Positions 35,525 to 45,379 of a stretch of 64,000 nucleotides of DNA are shown in pieces; the stretch's first letter is position 1, and the number at the start of each line of letters is the position of its first letter. Under the pieces are notes generated by a model. The model did not search any database. It was not told where the DNA came from and saw nothing but the letters and a program-made list of their open reading frames with translations. Made by a program: the position numbers and the translations under genes. Origin of the DNA: Oscillospiraceae bacterium (GTDB lineage: Bacteria; Bacillota; Clostridia; Oscillospirales; Oscillospiraceae); assembly GCA_015067945.1 (NCBI GenBank), contig SVLM01000006.1:22438-86437 (forward strand). The letters run 5' to 3'.

Positions 35525-37987
35525 TTATTCCTCCTTTAGCGAAATAATGTAGATAGGAACACTGGGAATAGTGATGTTTTGGTAGGGAATCGAATACTGA
35601 ATGGTAAGGTCACCCCTGCCAACATAGGAAGCCGTACCGCCGGAACTGTCCGCAATCATTAAATCCTTGTTGTCCTTTACGCCATACGCCAATACTGCGT
35701 GGCTGGCAGGAGCAGGCATGCCAACGAAAACATACTTGCCTTGTGCGATAGCATCATACACGGCCTGCAGTTCTGTCTGTCCATAGTTTGTGTATGTGGT
35801 ACAACTCAAACCGAGAGCTTCACACAAACCCGGAACTTCTGGAATCTCACCTTTACGGTCTTCGTAAACAGCAGAAAAGGCATCACGACCTGCTTCGCCG
35901 ATGATTTCCATAAATTCATCAACCGTGGAAAGAGTCAAATTATGCAAGGCACAATATGCGTGCATAACAGTGAACAACAAGCAGCCATCTCTGTATTTAT
36001 GGTCTGTGTTACCGATGGATTTGTCTGCCCATCGGGGGTCGCTCTGGGCAAGAAAAGTAGGCAACGGATTTTCCTTTGCTGTAACCGTGCAATCGCTCCA
36101 AAAGTCAGTGGTGTGTCCGTAAAAGATAGCCCACGGACTATGCAATCCGCTGCAATTAAATGAGTACGTGTCAACTATTGCATTGGCCGGAAAATCAACC
36201 TTGTTAAGCCGCAGGGTTTGTCGCAGAGCATATTGCTCAATAATGGCTACATTTGCACCACCCTTAATTCTGGACAGCGTACTGCATCCAGCAAATGTGC
36301 TATTGAGAATTTTGGTTACATTTCCGATATCGGCATACTTCAAAAACGGGCAGGTGTTAAATGCCGCCGTACCAATAGTAGTAAGGTTCGGGCATTTGAT
36401 TTTTTCCAAGCTGACGGATTGGAATGCCACCATACCGATTTTTTCAATCTGTTCGGTGTTGTAGATGTTCTTCAAATTGATTGCGTAGTCACAGAATCTG
36501 TCGGGGATTTCTGTAATACTATCGGGCAAAGTCAGGTTTTCCACGGCACTATTCCGCATAAACATACCGGGAGCAAGGCTGACAACAGCAATCTCATCCA
36601 CCACTTCGGGAATGACAAGGTGCTTCGGCAGTTCCGCATTTCTGCTACCAGCCGCGCCCAATCCGTTGTCGCTGATAGCGTAGGTAAACGTGCTATTAGC
36701 GGCAGGGCAAGCACCACGATATTCCGGCTTCAGCGAAAGCACGCCATCGTCCGTGATGGTGAAGTAGGTTGCGTGAATATCGGGATCATTGGTTATGCCG
36801 ATATTCTTCCTTGCCTGTGCCTGCTGTTCCTCGGAGAAGTTTTGCTCCTTGCAGGACACCGCACTCTCCTCCATCTGCAACAGCTCCTCCCGGAGGGTGT
36901 CGTAGAAGACCAGCTCGCCAACGAATTGGACATCCTCGTCGTCAAAGATATACAGGCCGGAATCCACGTCCCGTTCAGTACAGCCGGGACGTGCCTGCAG
37001 CCAGTCCACCTCCATGGCTACATTGCCGGTGGGATACTGCAGAGCAGCCGAGTCCGTGAGCTCTTGAATATGGACGACGATCTTCTCGCCCGGAGCAAAC
37101 CATCTGCCTATATCCAGCTCTACCTGTAGCTGTCCTGCAGGCGGATCATCTACAAATGTCGCAGCAATGGGGTCCGCATTCAGATCCACAGAGTTGAAAA
37201 GCTTAATGTAGATGCCGTCGCAGATGCCGCTCACCGTCACCGGAAAGCGGACCTTCTCCAGATACCGGGGAGATCCAACCACCTGCAGGCTGGTGGCATA
37301 CATCGCCACCGCCTCCTCCGCCACCCCACCGGATCGGCTGATGGTCAGCGGCCGAGCACCGATCTGATCGCCGGGTTCTCCTTTTTCTCCCTGCGGTCCC
37401 TGAGGACCTTGTCTCCCTTGGGCCCCGCGAGGTCCTACATCTCCCTGGGGGCCTGCCGGTCCGGGAATTCCTTGAGGCCCCTGTTCACCCTGAGGTCCTT
37501 GCGGGCCGGAAGGGCCGGCAAGAGACTGCAGCCATTCGTCCATGGTTCCCACGAATCCTCGCATCACCGCTAAGCCATAGGCGGTAATGTAGTACGACGG
37601 TACGCCCGGAGCACTCTGCGGATCCCGTCCGCCCCGGCCCTGGGCAGGTGTGTACACACGGGCAAACCACCGCACGAAATTGCTATAAGCTTCGTTGTAC
37701 TGGATCATGGAGTTTTGGTATTTGTCGTACTCACCGTTGGTCATGTCGATTTTTGCTTCCAGCCATAGGCCGTAAATTCCGTCGTGAGGGAACCGAACCA
37801 GCAGCTGTGTATCTGCGTGCTCCGGCCACGAATAGCGGAGCTGCTCTGTCTCGCAGATGTCCATCAGAAGCACATTTACGGCAAGCATGCCCTCCAGCTC
37901 CGCGATCCAGGCCACCTTCTGCTCAGCGGTAAACGCATTGGGCTTTCTTGCATCCACCCTGTCCAGCACTTCTTTGATCGTGCTCAT
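35525..37987 (-). CDS. Receptor-binding protein with collagen, LRR and C39-like domains
   Basis: 820 residues. The N-terminal 150 residues are a virion-attachment domain. A collagen-like GPQGPQG tract (about 157-206) follows, then beta-rich modules, then BspA-type leucine-rich repeats (about 460-630; [17 protein letters not shown] and similar). The end is a C39-like papain fold (about 645-815): [12 protein letters not shown], Cys in [14 protein letters not shown], His in [10 protein letters not shown] and IADSSGG. It probably recognises and perhaps processes host surface proteins. The LRR/C39 half is visibly more AT-rich than the rest, suggesting module exchange. Confidence 0.78.
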   Translation of the reverse strand: MSTIKEVLDRVDARKPNAFTAEQKVAWIAELEGMLAVNVLLMDICETEQLRYSWPEHADTQLLVRFPHDGIYGLWLEAKIDMTNGEYDKYQNSMIQYNEAYSNFVRWFARVYTPAQGRGGRDPQSAPGVPSYYITAYGLAVMRGFVGTMDEWLQSLAGPSGPQGPQGEQGPQGIPGPAGPQGDVGPRGAQGRQGPQGPQGEKGEPGDQIGARPLTISRSGGVAEEAVAMYATSLQVVGSPRYLEKVRFPVTVSGICDGIYIKLFNSVDLNADPIAATFVDDPPAGQLQVELDIGRWFAPGEKIVVHIQELTDSAALQYPTGNVAMEVDWLQARPGCTERDVDSGLYIFDDEDVQFVGELVFYDTLREELLQMEESAVSCKEQNFSEEQQAQARKNIGITNDPDIHATYFTITDDGVLSLKPEYRGACPAANSTFTYAISDNGLGAAGSRNAELPKHLVIPEVVDEIAVVSLAPGMFMRNSAVENLTLPDSITEIPDRFCDYAINLKNIYNTEQIEKIGMVAFQSVSLEKIKCPNLTTIGTAAFNTCPFLKYADIGNVTKILNSTFAGCSTLSRIKGGANVAIIEQYALRQTLRLNKVDFPANAIVDTYSFNCSGLHSPWAIFYGHTTDFWSDCTVTAKENPLPTFLAQSDPRWADKSIGNTDHKYRDGCLLFTVMHAYCALHNLTLSTVDEFMEIIGEAGRDAFSAVYEDRKGEIPEVPGLCEALGLSCTTYTNYGQTELQAVYDAIAQGKYVFVGMPAPASHAVLAYGVKDNKDLMIADSSGGTASYVGRGDLTIQYSIPYQNITIPSVPIYIISLKEE

Positions 37988-38058
37988 ATTATCCTCCTTT
38001 CAAAGAAAAGGGCGTGGGCGGTCGGCCCACGCCCTTCGTGCTATGTATTGCAGCTGCC

Positions 38059-39078
38059 TTACAGTTTCAGGGTGGCCAGGTCGGTACCGCCCTCGATACC
38101 GCCGATGGAAGCGAATCGCCAGTCGTTGAAGGTGGCATTGAAACGGCTGCGGCCACGCCATACGTTGGCGTCGGTATTCTCGTCAATGGTGGAGTGGACC
38201 TCCAGCTTGACGCGGTCGTTCCACACAGCACCGCCATAGGTCTGGTTATACTTGCTGTCCAGCAAGATCCAGGGCTTCATACCCGCATCCACAAACTGGT
38301 TCAGGTAGGACCAGATGATCACATTCCAGCGGCCATGCTGGTAGTTGAAGGCGTTGTTGGCAGTGACGGGATCCTTATCTGCACCGATGGCAGCGAATAC
38401 CTGCTGCTTCAGCTCGGGATCCTCGGGGATCAGGATGGTATCAGGGGCCACGTCCAGGATGTTGTCGTTGTCACCCTTGAAAAGGTGCATGGCACTTTCG
38501 GCTCTGCCCAGAGCATCCACGGAGAATGCATTGGAGAACTTGTTGGTCATGGTCTTGCCGGATACCTTGGGCTTGTGGGCGGTGTGGAACAGAGCCAGAC
38601 CGTCTGCGGCGGCGATGTCAAACTGACGGCCGCGGAAAGCTACCTTGGTCTTGCCGGCCATGGCACCGCCATAAACGGCAGCACCGAACAGTTCGCGGGT
38701 GCGATTGTAGGCGGTGATGAAGCCGGCGGGCTGCTTCTTCAGATCCAGCAGCTTACCGTCCTCGATCATCTCCTTGGAGATGGCGAAGGAATCCTTCCAG
38801 GTCTCATAGACCAGCAGCTTCTGGTAACCCTCCTGCATACCGTCAGTGGGATATGCACCGTTTTCACCCACAGGCTGGAAGCCGCCCATGGCGGTCATGG
38901 AAGTCATCATATCGCCGTAGTTCTCGGAGGTGCCCATCAGGAACAGATCCTTCAGGACGCTCTGCTTTTCAAACTGCTCGCCACGCTGTTCCAGGAACAT
39001 CTTGATGGGAGCCTGGCACTTGCCGTAGATGGAGTCATTCAGGCCGGAAGCCTGGGTAAATACAAAATTGTTAGGCAT
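38059..39078 (-). CDS. Major capsid protein
   Basis: 339 residues. Shows features of HK97-fold coats: an N-terminal arm, SFAISKEMIEDGKLLDL and the C-terminal A-domain strand DTILIPEDPELKQQVFAAIG. Position between the head decoration gene and the tail genes, plus strong SD AAGGAGATAAAAAC, supports the call. Length suits a mid-sized capsid. Confidence 0.85.
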   Translation of the reverse strand: MPNNFVFTQASGLNDSIYGKCQAPIKMFLEQRGEQFEKQSVLKDLFLMGTSENYGDMMTSMTAMGGFQPVGENGAYPTDGMQEGYQKLLVYETWKDSFAISKEMIEDGKLLDLKKQPAGFITAYNRTRELFGAAVYGGAMAGKTKVAFRGRQFDIAAADGLALFHTAHKPKVSGKTMTNKFSNAFSVDALGRAESAMHLFKGDNDNILDVAPDTILIPEDPELKQQVFAAIGADKDPVTANNAFNYQHGRWNVIIWSYLNQFVDAGMKPWILLDSKYNQTYGGAVWNDRVKLEVHSTIDENTDANVWRGRSRFNATFNDWRFASIGGIEGGTDLATLKL

Positions 39079-39112
39079 TGTTTTTATCTCCTTTCGTGTT
39101 GCTTACTGGTAA

Positions 39113-39502
39113 TTAGACGAAGCGGCCGCAGACAGTGCTGCCGGCAGCGGTGCCGTCGATGCGAACGATCTCGAAGGTGCCTGCCTCGGCGGCATCCGCC
39201 TGCAGACCGCCGGCGGAAACTTCCAGCAAGGTGCCAACGGTGGCGGCTTCGGCTGCAGCACTGAGCTGGGTCTCGTAGATCACATCACTCTTTACGCGGG
39301 TAACCGCTACCAGCTCGTCGCCGGCAACAGTGATGTTTGCCATGCACAGATACTTGGGGGTGGTCTTGCTGGCGGCACTGATGGGGGCCAGCTTGCCTGC
39401 AGTGACGGTCAGCATCTGACCGGCCTGATAAGTACCGGGTGCTGCGTTCAGGTACTCATAAGGCACCACAGCACCGGTATCGGAAGAATGGGGAGAATAC
39501 AT
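39113..39502 (-). CDS. Head decoration / capsid-stabilising protein
   Basis: 129 residues, all-beta and Ala/Thr-rich (YEYLNAAPGTYQAGQMLTVT, KYLCMANITVAGDELVAVTRV). Such small beta proteins just upstream of the coat gene decorate capsids. The ATG at 39502 was chosen for AAGGAGGTTTTCACT; a longer frame would start inside the scaffold gene. Confidence 0.68.
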   Translation of the reverse strand: MYSPHSSDTGAVVPYEYLNAAPGTYQAGQMLTVTAGKLAPISAASKTTPKYLCMANITVAGDELVAVTRVKSDVIYETQLSAAAEAATVGTLLEVSAGGLQADAAEAGTFEIVRIDGTAAGSTVCGRFV

Positions 39503-39515
39503 AGTGAAAACCTCC

Positions 39516-40514
39516 TTAAGATTTGTGTTTGTTGTAATAGTCCTGGATCTGTTGGTCGGTGGCACCGGGATTGAGCAGACGGAACATAGCCATGTCCTCT
39601 GCAGGGACGCTGGCAGCACCCTTGCCTCTGGATACGCCGGTAGGACTTAAGTGATCCTTGCCCCGGACGTTGTTCATGGCCTGTTGCCGGATGGCTTCAT
39701 CCCGGGCCTTCTCGAGCTTGGCTCGGTTGACCAGATAATGGGCATCCTTGAAGGAGTACCCACGATTGACCAGATCGTAGAATTCCTTTGCATTGGGCAT
39801 TTTCAGCAGATCCGCCACGCTGTTGATGCTCGGATCCAGTTCATGGATGGCTGCGATCTCAGCATCGATGGCAGCTTTGTCTGCGTCGATCTGCCGCTGC
39901 TTAGCCGCCGCATTCTCCTGGTCGATCAGCTGCTGCACCTTCTGCATGGCAGGGTGCTTGCCGATCATATCCTCCAGGATTTCCGGGGTCATTTTCCCGG
40001 ACTGCAGCTGCCGCTGCATCTTCTCGGCATCGAATCGCTGATGCCAGGCAAGGAATTGCTCCATGTTGGTGATAGGCTCGTTGGTAAAGCTGTTTACCAT
40101 GCCGGCCTTTTTGAAAAAGTCCACCATGGAAGCTGCCTGCTTGTCCTGCTCCGCTTTCACGGCAGCCTGGACTGCCAGATCAATTTCCGCCTGCCGGGCT
40201 TCCTGCTCCTGCTGGCGGCGTCGGGCAGCGTTTTGCCTTCGCTGCTCCGGAGTGAGAGGGGTCTTTCCCGAATCGGCACCGTCGCCCGCTTCATTTTCCG
40301 GATCGTCCGGAGCTGCTGTGCCTGCAGAAGGTTCGGTACCTGTGCCGGTGGGATTTGCTGCGGGATCATTGGCAGGGTCGGCGGGCTCCTGCACTTGTAC
40401 GCCTTCGGGATCCGCAGGGGGAGTCTGAGCTGTGGGAGCAGGATCGGCGGGCTCCTGCACTTGTTCGCCTAAGCCCAAAGCTTCATACACGTTCTTTTCG
40501 GTAAAATCGGCCAT
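39516..40514 (-). CDS. Scaffolding protein
   Basis: 332 residues. Pro/Ala/Asp-rich N-terminus containing a duplicated VQEPADPA segment, then Gln/Arg/Glu-rich coiled coil (about 85-260), then a C-terminal helix-turn-helix-like capsid-binding tail (EDMAMFRLLNPGATDQQIQDY). No protease domain is seen. Position between portal and coat supports scaffold. Confidence 0.78.
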   Translation of the reverse strand: MADFTEKNVYEALGLGEQVQEPADPAPTAQTPPADPEGVQVQEPADPANDPAANPTGTGTEPSAGTAAPDDPENEAGDGADSGKTPLTPEQRRQNAARRRQQEQEARQAEIDLAVQAAVKAEQDKQAASMVDFFKKAGMVNSFTNEPITNMEQFLAWHQRFDAEKMQRQLQSGKMTPEILEDMIGKHPAMQKVQQLIDQENAAAKQRQIDADKAAIDAEIAAIHELDPSINSVADLLKMPNAKEFYDLVNRGYSFKDAHYLVNRAKLEKARDEAIRQQAMNNVRGKDHLSPTGVSRGKGAASVPAEDMAMFRLLNPGATDQQIQDYYNKHKS

Positions 40515-40608
40515 GTCGGCTCCTTTCGTCGGCCTGGTGGCCGCTGGATTTTTTCTCTGTTCCTGAGTAATGGTTTGCCGCCACAGTTGCGGCGTTGTTT
40601 AGCAAGAA

Positions 40609-40740
40609 TTACTTCTTGCCGGTGCGGAGGTCACTGCCGGTCTTGACGGTGCCCTTCTTCTGGTCAGTGGTCTGGTTGGGGGCCTTGACCACCTGGGTGC
40701 CGGTATTCTTGATCCGGCCAATGTAACCGCTGTTGCTCAT
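40609..40740 (-). CDS. Small basic head-region protein (43 aa)
   Basis: Read directly: ATG at 40740 preceded by AAGGAGG, stop at 40609. The product MSNSGYIGRIKNTGTQVVK continues with a Lys-rich tail ending SDLRTGKK. It lies between portal and scaffold genes, a slot that often holds small capsid proteins. Function unknown. Confidence 0.6.
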   Translation of the reverse strand: MSNSGYIGRIKNTGTQVVKAPNQTTDQKKGTVKTGSDLRTGKK

Positions 40741-40778
40741 CGTGCTGCCTCCTTTCATCTGGTTCTTATGGATTCCGT

Positions 40779-42962
40779 CTATCCGACGGGTAACCCTTGC
40801 ATTGCTTGCGGCATTTCGCCGCCACCGGCGGGAGCTGCTGGGATTCCGCTACCGGCCGGGGGTTGCTCCTGTGCCGTTGCCTGTGCCTGTGCCTGCTCCT
40901 GCTTCAGGCGTTCCTCCAGGAATTTCTTGGTTTGACCCGCACCGGGATAGTGAAGAAGCTCCATCTTGCTCCAGAAGAGGATCAGCGTATCGGTCCGGGA
41001 GGGGTCACCAAATGCACCGGTCTGCAGATTCATGCGAGTCTCCTGCCACATGGCTTCACGGTTGCTGGCGAGGGGAGCGGAGGTGTCGCAGCTGAAAAGG
41101 AACTGATCGTTCCAGTAGTACTGGCCGCTGGAATCTTTCTCCAGAAAGTCGTAGCGGCTGAATTCTTCGTACTGGTTCTCCCCCTTGAAATCCTTGTAGC
41201 TGACGGGTCTGGGCTCGTCAGAGTAGGCCAGGGCAAACTTGAACATGATCTCAAACAGCCGGGCATATGCGGCATTCTTCATGACCCGCTTGCTTTCCAG
41301 CCGGCCTGCAGCCTGTGCTGCGGAAAACTCCTTGGCCGCACCGGATGTGGCCGTGGTGTCTCTTCGTCCCTGGAATGCGTCGGTAATGCCCAGAATCTGC
41401 CGGGCCTCTTCATAGACCATCTGCAGATACGCGATCTCATACTGAAGATCGCCCTTGAATTCATACACATCGATGCACTGCTTCTCAGCGGGGTCGACAT
41501 ACCACGCCTCGCCGTCCGTCGGATCCAACCGCAGATCTGCCCGATTCGGCAGGGATACGCGGGAGCCGGCCTTCAGCAGCCGGTCAATGATCTTCTTTTC
41601 CAGTCGGTTTATGGTGTTCTGCTGATCCCGGATGGCATCCACGTCGGAGTTGCCCAGCAGCTGACCGTACACACTGACGCTGCGTTGCAGGATCACCGGG
41701 TACACATCCGGCTTGTAGAAGGGGATCAGCGTCGGCTTCCAAACCGCATTGCCGGCGGCGTCAAAGCCGGGAGCCGCACCGGGGATATCAATTCCCGTGG
41801 CGGTGGTGATGGGCAGCATGACCTGCTCAAACTCCTGTTCCTGGTCTGTAAAGTCTTCACAGCCGCACCATGGACAGGGACCGCCGTCGTATACTTCCTG
41901 CGGAGGCTCGTCTGCCGCCACCTCCATGCCGGGCAGAATGCCCTCGTGGGGTTTGCCGGTTGCCGCCTCTGCCGCCATTCTCATAGCGAGAATTTGTCCG
42001 GCAGCGTCCTGGGCTGCCTGCTCGTTGTCCAGCAGCCCGCCCAAAGAGCCGGTCATAGGATCCGGAAGCAGATTGCCGGGGGCTCTGGTGCTGCTGAGGA
42101 TCACCTGACCCGGCATGGGTCTGACCCGACCGCAGCCGCAGCAGGTCGGCTGATGCCTGGCCTGGTAGTTTTCAATATCCTCCAGCTCCACGTCGTTGAC
42201 CCAGACGTACTTGTTGATGCCTCCACCTTCGGCTTTTTCGTAGCCTTCATATACGGTTACGGCGTCTTCCGTCTGGCTGATGCCGTCCACACCTCTGATG
42301 CCGGGTTCAGACTCCGATTCTTCGTAAATGTTCACGCCAAACTCACGCTCCACCGCACCCTTGGTACTGGGGATCTTGACGATAAACCAGTCCATATCGT
42401 CGATGCTGCTGAACACGCCGGGCTGCGGTGCCAGCTGCTTCGGATGGATCATGCCAACATTCGCTTCGCCAACGGTGTTGTGGGTGCGTTTTGTGTTGTC
42501 CCATGCCACCCGGTATCCCACGCCGCCCTGGATCAGAACCGTTCGCTCCGACATGTCGTTCATGGACTCGAAATTCAGTCGGTCCAATTCGTTGCGGAGG
42601 AAATGCTCGATCCTGTCGGCCAAAATTTCATCCTTCTGCCGTCTGGGTGTTACCTTGGGCTGGGGGATAGAGGAGCTGATTTGGCTTTCAATGTTTTCGA
42701 AAATGATGTTCCGCACATGGGTGGCTTTCATGTCGCCAGCTCCGGGAGCCTTGTCCGCATCAATCAGCGGCCGAAGCTTGGTGTCACCGTTGTACAGCCG
42801 CTCCCGGTCGTCCATCTTCTCCACTTCCGGGCCGTATTCCCGGTTGCTCATGGCCAGCCGGTTCTGCCAAATTGCCAATTTCGAGCGGTCAAAGCCCGGC
42901 TGTCTTCGCACGGCAGTACGGCTTGCCTGGCGTCTTTTCTTTCTTCTGCTGTTTTTGCTCAT
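40779..42962 (-). CDS. Portal protein
   Basis: 727 residues, in the size range of P22-like portals. The segment TATSGAAKEFSAAQAAGRLESKR is typical of portal stem regions, and the C-terminus is a Gln/Ala-rich barrel tail. Forms the dodecameric DNA channel. Unusual: a zinc-ribbon-like pair, CCGC near residue 274 and CPWCGC near residue 362, inserted in the wing region. Confidence 0.87.
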   Translation of the reverse strand: MSKNSRRKKRRQASRTAVRRQPGFDRSKLAIWQNRLAMSNREYGPEVEKMDDRERLYNGDTKLRPLIDADKAPGAGDMKATHVRNIIFENIESQISSSIPQPKVTPRRQKDEILADRIEHFLRNELDRLNFESMNDMSERTVLIQGGVGYRVAWDNTKRTHNTVGEANVGMIHPKQLAPQPGVFSSIDDMDWFIVKIPSTKGAVEREFGVNIYEESESEPGIRGVDGISQTEDAVTVYEGYEKAEGGGINKYVWVNDVELEDIENYQARHQPTCCGCGRVRPMPGQVILSSTRAPGNLLPDPMTGSLGGLLDNEQAAQDAAGQILAMRMAAEAATGKPHEGILPGMEVAADEPPQEVYDGGPCPWCGCEDFTDQEQEFEQVMLPITTATGIDIPGAAPGFDAAGNAVWKPTLIPFYKPDVYPVILQRSVSVYGQLLGNSDVDAIRDQQNTINRLEKKIIDRLLKAGSRVSLPNRADLRLDPTDGEAWYVDPAEKQCIDVYEFKGDLQYEIAYLQMVYEEARQILGITDAFQGRRDTTATSGAAKEFSAAQAAGRLESKRVMKNAAYARLFEIMFKFALAYSDEPRPVSYKDFKGENQYEEFSRYDFLEKDSSGQYYWNDQFLFSCDTSAPLASNREAMWQETRMNLQTGAFGDPSRTDTLILFWSKMELLHYPGAGQTKKFLEERLKQEQAQAQATAQEQPPAGSGIPAAPAGGGEMPQAMQGLPVG

Positions 42963-42970
42963 ATGTCCTC

Positions 42971-44677
42971 CTATTGCGGCTCACCCCACATACGAAGCAG
43001 CATTTCCCGCTCCGCAGGGGTAGCCCGGTTGTAGTCGTCTTTCATATCCTGGGTCCAGCGGACGGTCTTTCCCGCTGTACTCACCGTGACCGTAGTGCGT
43101 TGCTGACTGCGAATGTGATGGGCAATGGCCAGTGCCATCACCAGATCGTCATGCTCGTCAGCCTCTGCCTCCGGCCGCCAGTCTTCGTTGTAGACAAAGG
43201 TGAGCATCTCACCAAGGGTTTCGTAGTCAGTAATGGTTTCCAGGGCTCCGTGAGCCACGTCCTTCAGACTGTCGATCACCGTCTGACGGGTCTTTTTATT
43301 GGTCTCAAAGCCGTAGGCGTCCACCATCTTGCCGGTGAAGTTATCCAGCCGTTGCCGCACATACAGCTTCCGGTAGCCCAACTGCTCGATCATCATTTCC
43401 GGGAAGGTGGAGTAGTTGGTCTCGATGCCGATCAGAGCGTCGCCGTAGTACTTGCCCAGGCAATACATCTGCTGGGCATACATCCGTTCGCTGAACTGCT
43501 GATGGAGCACTGCTACCTGTTCGCCGGTGCGGTTGTCCAGCACCTGACCGACAAACCAGTCCGAGCCGGTGCCGGCGGTGTCGCCGCCAATGACATAGGG
43601 GACACCTTGTTCCGGATGCACACGGATGCGGATCGGCCCGGCCGGATCCGGGACCCACTTCCAGGAGATGATCCTGCCGGTAATGTCCTCTTCAAACCGG
43701 AACATACCCCGCTCCCAGGGAGTTTTCCGTACCTGCTCCCGCCGCAGCACGATCTTTTGCTTATCAAATACGCACTGGCCGGTGGCAATGAATGCCTCGT
43801 CCGGTGTGGACGGATATTCTTGCTTGAACTTGTTGATATCGCCGCCACAGTTGATGTCGATGCACCAGCGTCGCCAGGCCAGCTGCTCGTCATCTAAGCC
43901 AAAGGTGGCAGCCAGTGCTTCTTCCTCTTCGGTACGCTGAAAGTCGGGCGGGGGAGTCCGGCGGTATTCTTTCATTTCGTGCCAGGCGAAAAACACGGGA
44001 ATAAAATCCTCCCGGCCCTCCCGCTGTGCCGCCACCGCCTTGTCCCAAAGCTTTTTGAATTCTTCAAAGCCGTTGGCGGTAGACTCGATCACGATCAGCG
44101 TCCCGGGCAGATCCGGCACCGCCTGTAATAGGCCGGTGAGGGTGTCCAGCTTGTCCCCGGGCCAGAAGGCCAGCTCAGACAGATGCAGAGCCCGGAGGGT
44201 ATAGCTTCGGCCGATGCCGTCGCCGCCTGCAGTTGCACAGCGAATCCGGCTGTTAAGACCTTTGCCGCTGCCTTTATGCCTGGATGGCTTGGCAAACACC
44301 AGCTCCTGGGCGTTGGAGGATTGCTGCATAGGCTTGAGCTTGTCCGGAAGGTGGTCATAAAATCGCTTGGACATCCGGAAGAGGTTCTTTGTGGCTTCGT
44401 CCTTGTGGGCCACGATCATGCACTCAACGTTGAATGCGGTGACCGCCATCCAGAAGATGATGGCTTCCGTCAGTGTGGAGAAGCCCATCTGACGGGCTTT
44501 GAGGATGATGATCCGCACCGGCTTGCCCTTTTGCCACTGCTCCCGGATCACCTGATACAGCCGCCGCTGGGGCTCGTTGAGCAGAAAGGAGATCACACTG
44601 CCGTCCTTCGTCCGGATCTTCAGGAACAGCTCGATAAACGTCAGGCAGTTGAGCAGGCAGCTCAGAATGTCTGACAT
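42971..44677 (-). CDS. terL: Terminase large subunit
   Basis: 568 residues. ATPase: KARQMGFSTL as Walker A-like and a downstream LHLSELAFW acidic motif. Nuclease: GGDTAGTGSDW, the ETNYSTFPE segment and the metal-binding DEHDDLVMALAIA. Packages DNA through the portal. It overlaps the small subunit gene by 16 nt; SD AGGAGGGCACCGG. Confidence 0.93.
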   Translation of the reverse strand: MSDILSCLLNCLTFIELFLKIRTKDGSVISFLLNEPQRRLYQVIREQWQKGKPVRIIILKARQMGFSTLTEAIIFWMAVTAFNVECMIVAHKDEATKNLFRMSKRFYDHLPDKLKPMQQSSNAQELVFAKPSRHKGSGKGLNSRIRCATAGGDGIGRSYTLRALHLSELAFWPGDKLDTLTGLLQAVPDLPGTLIVIESTANGFEEFKKLWDKAVAAQREGREDFIPVFFAWHEMKEYRRTPPPDFQRTEEEEALAATFGLDDEQLAWRRWCIDINCGGDINKFKQEYPSTPDEAFIATGQCVFDKQKIVLRREQVRKTPWERGMFRFEEDITGRIISWKWVPDPAGPIRIRVHPEQGVPYVIGGDTAGTGSDWFVGQVLDNRTGEQVAVLHQQFSERMYAQQMYCLGKYYGDALIGIETNYSTFPEMMIEQLGYRKLYVRQRLDNFTGKMVDAYGFETNKKTRQTVIDSLKDVAHGALETITDYETLGEMLTFVYNEDWRPEAEADEHDDLVMALAIAHHIRSQQRTTVTVSTAGKTVRWTQDMKDDYNRATPAEREMLLRMWGEPQ

Positions 44678-45156
44678 CCGGTGCCCTCCTCTGTAAGCCT
44701 CTGCAGAAAGTCCTCCACGGTATCATCAGTCACGCCCAGCCGCTCCCGGTAGCCGTAGTTGTTCTCCAGGTTGAAGATCACACCCTTGATGTCCTTGCCG
44801 GACCGGGTCAGCAGCTGCTCTTCGTTCCACGCACGCATACGCCCCACCGCGTGCGTTGTCGTGTCGGAAAACTCCGGATACTTGGCCTTGTCGCACCATT
44901 CTGCCCAGGTGCTGCGGTGAATGCCAAGATACGCACACAGACTGCCTACCGTCGGCGGCACCACATACTCGGTGACCGTCACAGGCTCACCCAGCTTGTT
45001 TGTTACCGGTACGGTTTCGTAGATCATGTGGCCCTTGTCGTCCCGCTGACCCGTTTCCCGTTTTTCTGTGACAGTGATCTCCCGGGTAATGGAATCGAAA
45101 TATCGCTCCACGGCCTTGCTGAGGGTCCTGGGCGTGTATTTTTTTGGCCTTGCCAT
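44662..45156 (-). CDS. terS: Terminase small subunit
   Basis: 164 residues. Basic start ARPKKYTPRTLSKAVERYFDS, then a helix-turn-helix (PPTVGSLCAYLGIHRSTWAEW) and a C-terminal helix-rich oligomerisation region ending EDFLQRLTEEGTG. Matches the DNA-packaging DUF5681/terminase-small pattern. ATG 45156 is preferred (SD AAGGAAG, 8-nt spacing) over a GTG nine bases upstream. Confidence 0.82.
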   Translation of the reverse strand: MARPKKYTPRTLSKAVERYFDSITREITVTEKRETGQRDDKGHMIYETVPVTNKLGEPVTVTEYVVPPTVGSLCAYLGIHRSTWAEWCDKAKYPEFSDTTTHAVGRMRAWNEEQLLTRSGKDIKGVIFNLENNYGYRERLGVTDDTVEDFLQRLTEEGTGCQTF

Positions 45157-45301
45157 GGAGATCACTTCCTTTCGGGGTCTGTTTTACGCCTGCAAGGTAG
45201 CACGAAAAAATGTCGCTGATCCGTCAACTTGCATTTCAGGTCAAAAAGACTGACAAAAAGGCACATTTGTACACCAACCATCGCTTGACAAGGCCCTAAA
45301 A

Positions 45302-45334
45302 CGCAAAAAGAGCAGCCCTTTCGGACTGCTCTCG
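45302..45334 (-). terminator. Terminator after the HUH replication gene
   Basis: GAGAGCAGTCC-loop-GGGCTGCTCTTTTTGCG on the minus strand. A second dyad, CACCCTCG/CGAGGGTG, lies just before it (45348-45372). Confidence 0.85.
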
Positions 45335-45379
45335 GGTATGACAATGGCACCCTCGGCTTTTCGAGGGTGTGATATGACC

